NCBI RefSeq assembly: GCF_003610895.1
Contig: NZ_MCAS01000056.1
Location: forward strand, 124,001-188,000
Direction: 5' to 3'
From: Paraburkholderia fungorum
Lineage (GTDB): Bacteria > Pseudomonadota > Gammaproteobacteria > Burkholderiales > Burkholderiaceae
Length of the DNA stretch: 64,000 nucleotides
The notes beneath the pieces are model-generated. The model did not search any database. It was not told the origin of the DNA and saw nothing but the letters and a program-made list of their open reading frames with translations. A program made the position numbers and the translations under genes. This document shows, piece after piece, positions 58,849-64,000 of this stretch. How positions within the stretch are numbered: the stretch's first letter is position 1; every line of letters begins with the position of its first letter.

Positions 58849-59472
58849 TCAAAGAACTGTGATCAATTCTTCGAGTTGCTTCTGAATTCGCGTGATGCTC
58901 TGTGAAGAGTCAATGATAGCGAACCGATACGGCGCTTCTTCCGCGCGACGCAGATATTCGGTACGGGTGCGGTTGAAAAATGCCTCCGACTCGCTTTCGA
59001 ACCGATCCGGATCGCGGGCGGCGCTGCGCCGTTCGTTGGCGATTTCCGGCGCGAGGTCGAACAGCACCGTCAGGTCCGGCTGAAAACCGCCCTGCACCCA
59101 GCGCTCGAGCGTTTCCAGCTTGTCGCGCGGCAGGCCGCGGCCGCCGCCCTGGTAGGCGAAGGTCGCGTCGGTGAAGCGGTCGGACAGCACCCAGTCGCCG
59201 CGCGCCAGCGCCGGCTCGATCACCTCGGCCAGATGCTGGCGGCGCAGCGCGAACATCAGCAGCGCTTCGGTTTCGAGGTCCATCTTCTGATGCAGCACGA
59301 TCTCGCGAATCTGTTCGCCGAGCGCCGTGCCGCCCGGCTCGCGCGTCATCACGACCGAGCGGCCGGTGCTCGCGACCTTCTCTTCGAGGCGTTCGCGAAA
59401 CCAGCTCAGATGCGTGGTCTTGCCGGCACCGTCGATGCCTTCAAACGTTATGAATTTGCCCCTCGCCATCAT
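58849..59472 (-). CDS. tmk: Thymidylate kinase
   Basis: 207 residues. Phosphorylates dTMP to dTDP. P-loop FITFEGIDGAGKTTHL, VVMTREPGGTALGEQIREIVL, DRFTDATFAYQGGGRGL (DR motif and lid). The start overlaps the mltG stop (ATGA); the next codon is also ATG (59469). Confidence 0.96.
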   Translation of the reverse strand: MMARGKFITFEGIDGAGKTTHLSWFRERLEEKVASTGRSVVMTREPGGTALGEQIREIVLHQKMDLETEALLMFALRRQHLAEVIEPALARGDWVLSDRFTDATFAYQGGGRGLPRDKLETLERWVQGGFQPDLTVLFDLAPEIANERRSAARDPDRFESESEAFFNRTRTEYLRRAEEAPYRFAIIDSSQSITRIQKQLEELITVL

Positions 59473-60506
59473 TGCCCTCGAATGTATTTGTCCACGGCCT
59501 TGTTGTGATCGCCGAGGGTGTCAGAAAAGATACTGCTGCCGTCGCCGCGCGATACGAAGTACAGCGCGGTGGATTGCGCCGGGTTCATCGCCGCCTGCAG
59601 CGATGCGACACCGGGCAGCGAGATGGGCGTTGGCGGGAGCCCCATCCGGGTGTAGGTATTGTAGGGAGTGTCGGTCTGCAGGTCCTTCTTGCGGATGCGG
59701 CCGGTGTAGCTCTCGCCCATGCCGTAAATCACGGTCGGGTCGGTCTGCAGCGGCATGCCCACGCGCAGACGGTTCGCGAACACGGCCGCCACCATCGGCC
59801 GGTCCGACGGCTTGCCGGTTTCCTTTTCGATGATCGACGCCATCGTCAACGCATCATACGGGGTCTTGTACGGCAGGTTCGGCGCCCGCGCGGCCCAGGC
59901 TTCGTCCAGCCGCAGCCGCATCAGACGGTACGCGCGGCGATAAACGTCGAGATCGCTGGTGTTCTTGTCGAACAGATAGGTGTCCGGGAAAAACAGCCCC
60001 TCGCCATTGCCGATCGATGCTTCCGGCGCGTTGATCGCGTTCATCAGATCCGTGTCGCTCATGCCGGCCGTGTCGTGCTTGAGCGCCGGATTGGCGTCCA
60101 GCTCGGCACGCATGCGCTTGAAAGTCCACCCTTCGATGATGGTCGCCACGTATTCGTTGACGTCGCCGCGGGCGATTTTTTGCAGCACTTCGTACGGCGT
60201 GATGCCCGTCTTGAACTCGTAGTTGCCGGATTTCAGGTCGCTTTGCAGCCCGAGCAGCCGCGTCATGATGACGAACAGTTCCGGCTCGACCGGCACGCCG
60301 CCGCGCACGAGCTGCAGCGTGACGCTGCGCAAGCTGCTGTGCGGTTTGACGGTGACGTCGAGTTGCGCGGGGGTCAAATCGAGTGGACTGGTGGCCCAGT
60401 GATATCCGCCTGCGATTGCGGCTGCGGCCAGCACAATGACAATTGAGCCGGCGACGAAACATTTCTTCAGAAGGGTCATGCGAAACGGGGCTGGGTTGGA
60501 CCTCAT
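59469..60506 (-). CDS. mltG: Endolytic murein transglycosylase MltG (YceG)
   Basis: 345 residues (336 if the ATG at 60479, MTLLKKCFVAG, is used; neither start has a strong ribosome site). One N-terminal membrane anchor (SIVIVLAAAAIAGGYHW), LysM-like region, and the YceG catalytic core with ASIIEKETGKPSDRPMVAAVFANRLRVGMPLQTDPTVIYG containing the catalytic Glu, then PYNTYTRMGLPPTPISLPGVASLQAAMNP. Cleaves nascent glycan strands at the inner membrane. Confidence 0.95.
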   Translation of the reverse strand: MRSNPAPFRMTLLKKCFVAGSIVIVLAAAAIAGGYHWATSPLDLTPAQLDVTVKPHSSLRSVTLQLVRGGVPVEPELFVIMTRLLGLQSDLKSGNYEFKTGITPYEVLQKIARGDVNEYVATIIEGWTFKRMRAELDANPALKHDTAGMSDTDLMNAINAPEASIGNGEGLFFPDTYLFDKNTSDLDVYRRAYRLMRLRLDEAWAARAPNLPYKTPYDALTMASIIEKETGKPSDRPMVAAVFANRLRVGMPLQTDPTVIYGMGESYTGRIRKKDLQTDTPYNTYTRMGLPPTPISLPGVASLQAAMNPAQSTALYFVSRGDGSSIFSDTLGDHNKAVDKYIRGQ

Positions 60507-60557
60507 ATAATACTTGTTTGCCTTAGCTAAAGTCAGAATTGACTGTTCTCGGAATCC

Positions 60558-61655
60558 ATGAACACACCGCTCGCTACCGCTTCAGGCACGCCTTCAGTGA
60601 CAACTTCAGCGCCCCCCACCGGCGCCGCGGCCACAGCGCAGGTCTCTACACCGGTCGGACTGCCTGTGCTGCCGCGCCCTGCCGCCGCTGAATTCGACGC
60701 CGTTATCGGGCAAGGCGCCTATATGCCGCTCACGCAGTTCGGCGTGATCGACGCGACCGGCGACGACGCGGCGAGCTTCCTGCATGGCCAGCTGACCAAC
60801 GACACCCAGCATCTCGACGCCGCCAACGCGCGCCTCGCGGGCTATTGCTCGGCCAAGGGCCGGCTGCTGGCGTCGTTGCTGACGTGGCGCACGGGCGAGA
60901 CGATCCGTCTGCTGGTGTCGAAGGACCTGCAGGCCGCCGTGCAGAAGCGGTTGTCCATGTTTGTCCTGCGCGCCAAGGCAAAGCTCACGGACGCGAGTGG
61001 CGAACTGGCGGTGGTGGGCCTCGCGGGCGACGTGCGCAAAGCCCTTTCGGGCGTGTTCGACGCGCTGCCCGACGGCGTGCATGTGCAGGTGGACGGCACG
61101 GCGGGCTCGCTGATTCGCGTTCCGGACGCGCTTCACCGGCTGCGCTATCTGTGGGTCGGTCCGAAGGCCGCGATCGAAGCGCACCTGCCCTTGCTCGACG
61201 AAAAGCTCACGCGCGTGTCGCCGGCGGTATGGGACTGGCTCGACATTCGGGCGGGCGAACCGCGCATCACGCAACCGGTGGTCGAGCAGTTTGTACCGCA
61301 GATGGTCAATTTCGACGTGCTAGGCGCGGTCAATTTCCGCAAAGGTTGCTATCCGGGTCAGGAAGTCGTGGCGCGCAGCCAGTATCGCGGCACGATCAAG
61401 CGGCGCACCTCGCTCGCCAACGTGACGGGCGAACTGGAGGCCGTCAAAGCCGGCGCCGAACTGTTCCACTCGGACGATCCGGGCCAGCCGTGCGGCATGG
61501 TGGTGAATGCGGCATCGGCGCCCGAGGGCGGCGTCGATATGCTGGTCGAGATGAAACTGGCGGCGCTGGAAGGCGGCACCGTGCACCTGGGCGCGGCGGA
61601 CGGTCCGGCGCTGACGTTCCTCGCGTTGCCCTATGGGTTGCCGACCGAGGTTTAA
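60558..61655 (+). CDS. ygfZ: YgfZ/GcvT folate-binding protein
   Basis: 365 residues. Folate-binding GcvT-like protein that supports iron-sulfur enzyme maturation. The family signature with reactive Cys is present: NFRKGCYPGQEVVARSQYRG. Other blocks: FGVIDATGDDAASFLHGQLTNDTQHL and ARLAGYCSAKGRLLASLL. There is a Thr/Ala/Pro-rich N-terminal extension of about 40 residues. It is divergent from mltG by 51 bp. Confidence 0.94.
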   Translation: MNTPLATASGTPSVTTSAPPTGAAATAQVSTPVGLPVLPRPAAAEFDAVIGQGAYMPLTQFGVIDATGDDAASFLHGQLTNDTQHLDAANARLAGYCSAKGRLLASLLTWRTGETIRLLVSKDLQAAVQKRLSMFVLRAKAKLTDASGELAVVGLAGDVRKALSGVFDALPDGVHVQVDGTAGSLIRVPDALHRLRYLWVGPKAAIEAHLPLLDEKLTRVSPAVWDWLDIRAGEPRITQPVVEQFVPQMVNFDVLGAVNFRKGCYPGQEVVARSQYRGTIKRRTSLANVTGELEAVKAGAELFHSDDPGQPCGMVVNAASAPEGGVDMLVEMKLAALEGGTVHLGAADGPALTFLALPYGLPTEV

Positions 61656-61669
61656 GCGCCCGGACCCAG

Positions 61670-61695
61670 GCGGCGCAATCCCGCGCCGCTTTTTC
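61670..61695 (+). terminator. Rho-independent terminator after ygfZ
   Basis: GCGGCGC/GCGCCGC stem (61670-61676 with 61683-61689) and TTTTT, 15 bp past the ygfZ stop. Confidence 0.85.
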
Positions 61696-61739
61696 ATCGC
61701 ATCTGTTCCTCCACCGCCCTCACCGGGAGACGCCCCCCG

Positions 61740-62591
61740 ATGTGCCTGATCGTTTTCGACTGGCGACCCGATGCGCTCGACGGGCCGCTCTTCACGCTCG
61801 CCGCGAATCGCGACGAATTCTTCCGCCGCACCGCCGAGCCGATCAGCTGGTGGCATGACGCGCCGACCGTGCTGGCCGGCCGTGATCTGGTGGGCGGCGG
61901 CACGTGGCTCGGCATGTCGCGCGATGGCCGCTTTGCCGCGCTGACCAATTACCGCGCGCCGCATGAAATGCGCGCCGATGCGCCGACCCGCGGCACGCTT
62001 GTCAGCGACTGGCTCACCGGCGCCGCGCAAGGCGCGGACAACGGTAAGGGCCCGCACGAAACACCGCTCGACTATCTGCAACACGTCGCGCGCACCGGCG
62101 AAATCTACAACGGCTTCAATCTGCTCGTCGGCGACTGGACGAGACGCGAGCTCGGCTGGTACTGCAACCGTTCGAATACCGCGCCCGCGCTGCTTGCCGC
62201 CGGCACGCACGGCATCTCGAACGCGGTGCTCGATACCGCGTGGCCGAAGCTGGTGAAAAAGCGCGCGGAACTGGGCGCCATGCTCACGCGCGATGCAATG
62301 CCGCCGCTCGAACGCATGATCGATCTGATGCGCGATCCACGCCTCGCGCGCGACGACGAATTGCCGTCCACCGGCATTCCGCTCGAACGGGAGCGGGCGT
62401 TGTCGGCAGCGTTTATCGAAACGCCGGAGTACGGCACGCGCGGCACGACTGCGGTGCGTGTGACCGTGCATGGCGAGATCATCAGCGTAGCGGCCGCCGA
62501 GCGCAGTGACGACAACGGCTCGCACCGGATCGCGCGCCCCGGCAGCTTCGAGCGCAGCTTTGCGTTCAACGTTGAACGCGAAACGGACTAA
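61740..62591 (+). CDS. NRDE (TANGO2/T10-like) family protein
   Basis: 283 residues. The N-terminal Cys (MCLIVFDW) and the name-giving AANRDEFF motif with WWHDAPTVLAGRDLVGGGTWLGMSRDGRFAALTNYR define the family. Human TANGO2 is linked to haem/CoA/lipid handling, but the bacterial role is unknown; the N-terminal Cys resembles Ntn-hydrolases. GGGAGA precedes the ATG. Confidence 0.92.
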   Translation: MCLIVFDWRPDALDGPLFTLAANRDEFFRRTAEPISWWHDAPTVLAGRDLVGGGTWLGMSRDGRFAALTNYRAPHEMRADAPTRGTLVSDWLTGAAQGADNGKGPHETPLDYLQHVARTGEIYNGFNLLVGDWTRRELGWYCNRSNTAPALLAAGTHGISNAVLDTAWPKLVKKRAELGAMLTRDAMPPLERMIDLMRDPRLARDDELPSTGIPLERERALSAAFIETPEYGTRGTTAVRVTVHGEIISVAAAERSDDNGSHRIARPGSFERSFAFNVERETD

Positions 62592-62616
62592 AGCGCTCCT
62601 GACATGAAAGCGGCGG

Positions 62617-63576
62617 CTACTCGACGCTAAACGCCGCCCGCAATGCCGCGGCGGCATCCGCATGCGCGTGCGCCACGTCGGGCACGTAGCCGCCCATCTT
62701 GAAGAACTCGTGAATCATGCCCTGATAGCGTTTCAGGGTGACCTGATTGCCCGCTGCGCGCAGTTTTTCCGCATACGCATCGCCCTCGTCGCTTAGCGGA
62801 TCGTATTCGGCGGTCGCGATCCATGCCGGCGCGAGGCCGCCGAAATCGGGTGCGCCGCGCGTGCCGTCGAGCGGCGCGAAACGCCAGTCGTCGCGGTCGC
62901 TCTTGTCGCGCACATATTGATCGAAGAACCACTGAATCGTGGCGCCCGACAGCAGGAAGCCGTCGGCAAGGCGCACGTGCGAATCGGTTTGCTGATACCC
63001 GGTGGTGCCCGGATAGATCAACAGTTGCAGCACGAGTTTGATACCCGCGTCGCGTGCCAGCACGGCGCACACCGTGGCCAGCGTGCCGCCCGCGCTATCG
63101 CCGCCCACGGCCAGGCGCTCTGCGTCGATGCCGTATTCCGCGGCATGCGCGTGCAGCCAGCTCAACGCATCGAACGCGTCTTCAACGGCGGTGGGGAATC
63201 TAGACTCGGGCGCAAGCCGGTAATCGACCGACAGAACCGCACAGCGGCCGTCGCGCGCGAACATCCGGCACAACGCATCGTGCGTGTCGACACTGCCAAC
63301 CGTGAAGCCGCCGCCGTGGAAATACACCAGCGCCGGCGCAGGCTCGGCCCAGCTCGGCTCGACAGGCTGATAAAGACGCGCGCGAAGCGTCGCACCGTCG
63401 CGCGCCGGCACGCGCAAGTCTTCGACCGCGAACATCGGCGCACTTGCGATCTCCAGAATCGGCGCGCTTTTCTCGTAGGACGCACGCGCCTGTTGCGGAC
63501 TCAACTCGTGAAGCTGCGGGCGTTTCGCGCGCGCGATCATGTCGAGCACCTGCTCGATCTTCGGATTCAGCGGCAT
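62617..63576 (-). CDS. Alpha/beta hydrolase, hormone-sensitive lipase (family IV) type
   Basis: 319 residues. Oxyanion-hole motif YFHGGGFTVGS, nucleophile elbow in VGGDSAGGTLA (Ser about 157), acid/base region near the C-terminus (EYDPLSDEGDAYAEKL, and His in GMIHEFFKMGG). Probably a short-chain carboxylesterase in the cytoplasm. It converges with the NRDE gene and is followed at its 5' side by an SDR gene read in the same direction. Confidence 0.92.
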   Translation of the reverse strand: MPLNPKIEQVLDMIARAKRPQLHELSPQQARASYEKSAPILEIASAPMFAVEDLRVPARDGATLRARLYQPVEPSWAEPAPALVYFHGGGFTVGSVDTHDALCRMFARDGRCAVLSVDYRLAPESRFPTAVEDAFDALSWLHAHAAEYGIDAERLAVGGDSAGGTLATVCAVLARDAGIKLVLQLLIYPGTTGYQQTDSHVRLADGFLLSGATIQWFFDQYVRDKSDRDDWRFAPLDGTRGAPDFGGLAPAWIATAEYDPLSDEGDAYAEKLRAAGNQVTLKRYQGMIHEFFKMGGYVPDVAHAHADAAAALRAAFSVE

Positions 63577-63647
63577 CGGGCTTCGGTGTGGCGCGTGGGC
63601 GCCGAAAGTTAGCGGTTAAAAACGGGGCAAAACCGGGAAAACCGCGC

Positions 63648-64000
63648 CTAGCTCGCGTTCTTCACTTCGGGCTTCAGCGACATCGGATCAGTCGGGTTGC
63701 GTAACTGCTCGATATCCTCGTGACGCAGTTTCACCGTCGCCATGATGCCCGGATGCGTGATGATGTAAAACCGCCGCGCGGCGATCGCTTCGAACGTAAT
63801 CTCGGCGACGTCGGCCGCGTTCAGCTTGCCTGATTGCACCGCACGTTGCAGTTGCTTGCCGGCCGCAATCTGCGAGCGCGTCGGGCCACTCGCGTTGCGC
63901 AGTTCAGCGGGCCGCGCGCGCTCGGCGTCGGCGATGCCCGTCGGCACGAAGGCGGGACACAACAACGAACAGCCGACCTCGCCGCCTGCTGTTTGTGCCG
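63648..64000 (-). CDS. Short-chain dehydrogenase/reductase, C-terminal part (5' end beyond window)
   Basis: About 117 C-terminal codons, open to the window edge. The phrase GGEVGCSLLCPAFVPTGI is the segment after the catalytic YxxxK in classical SDRs (beta-6 with PG-like loop), and the tail has SGKLNAADVAEITFEAIAARRFYIITHPG. The frame from an internal start at 63965 is part of this larger gene. The N-terminal NAD(P) site and catalytic Tyr lie outside. The substrate is unknown. Confidence 0.82.
   Translation of the reverse strand, partial: AQTAGGEVGCSLLCPAFVPTGIADAERARPAELRNASGPTRSQIAAGKQLQRAVQSGKLNAADVAEITFEAIAARRFYIITHPGIMATVKLRHEDIEQLRNPTDPMSLKPEVKNAS

Overview
The window is a high-GC proteobacterial chromosome segment with dense gene packing. 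Gene content and order point to Burkholderia sensu lato, most likely Paraburkholderia: an intact cepacian-type exopolysaccharide (bce) cluster, a GntR-controlled glcDEFGB glycolate operon, and the mltG-tmk-holB/tatD housekeeping block. No rRNA, tRNA, CRISPR array, intact IS element or prophage was recognised. Product names rest on motifs and family resemblance read by eye, not on database searches.

Region 1 (1-6626) is nitrate/nitrite assimilation. nirB, nirD and a nasA-type nitrate reductase (cut by the window start) run leftward. A SUMT-type methyltransferase gene (siroheme supply) runs rightward. The 660-bp divergent spacer carries near-consensus sigma-54 promoters facing both ways. Two NtrC-like palindromes sit midway between them, and each leader ends in a strong intrinsic terminator with a shared core. 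This suggests joint control by nitrogen status and by transcription antitermination.

Region 2 (6629-9240) holds a GAF histidine kinase, a divergent single-domain response regulator and a MOSC protein. Region 3 (9363-17206) is glycolate oxidation: a GlcC/LldR-like GntR regulator divergent from glcD-glcE-glcF-glcG-glcB, with three TGGTAYGACCA-like operators in the shared promoter, ending in a clear terminator.

Region 4 (17373-45597) is the exopolysaccharide cluster in one piece. Its order is collinear with bceT-S-R-Q-P-O, an extra SGNH hydrolase, bceN, then bceK-J-I-H-G-F-E-D-C-B, and divergent bceA. It covers sugar nucleotide synthesis (GalU, Ugd, GMP/PMI, GMD), the priming transferase, five further glycosyltransferase genes (one a double-domain fusion), Wzx, Wzy, Wza, BY-kinase and LMW-PTP, two acyltransferases, a secreted propeller protein and an esterase-like protein. 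No bceM (GDP-4-keto-6-deoxymannose reductase) and no bceU is present. The spacers in front of the divergent units are AT-rich islands.

Region 5 (45745-56180) is accessory: a protein with an IS5-type transposase DNA-binding domain fused to an unrelated C-terminal region and lacking a DDE domain, YciI, PsiF-repeat, YSC84 lipoprotein, a GT4 glycosyltransferase, a RecF/OLD-like ATPase, OtsA, a Rap1a/Tai protein and a secreted ankyrin protein. Region 6 (56233-64000) is housekeeping: tatD, GNAT, holB, tmk, mltG, divergent ygfZ and an NRDE protein, then an alpha/beta hydrolase and an SDR cut by the window end.

A recurring oddity is short, degenerate tandem repeats (units of 5, 11, 12, 14 and 15 bp) in many spacers, and one in-frame 12-bp array inside glcF.
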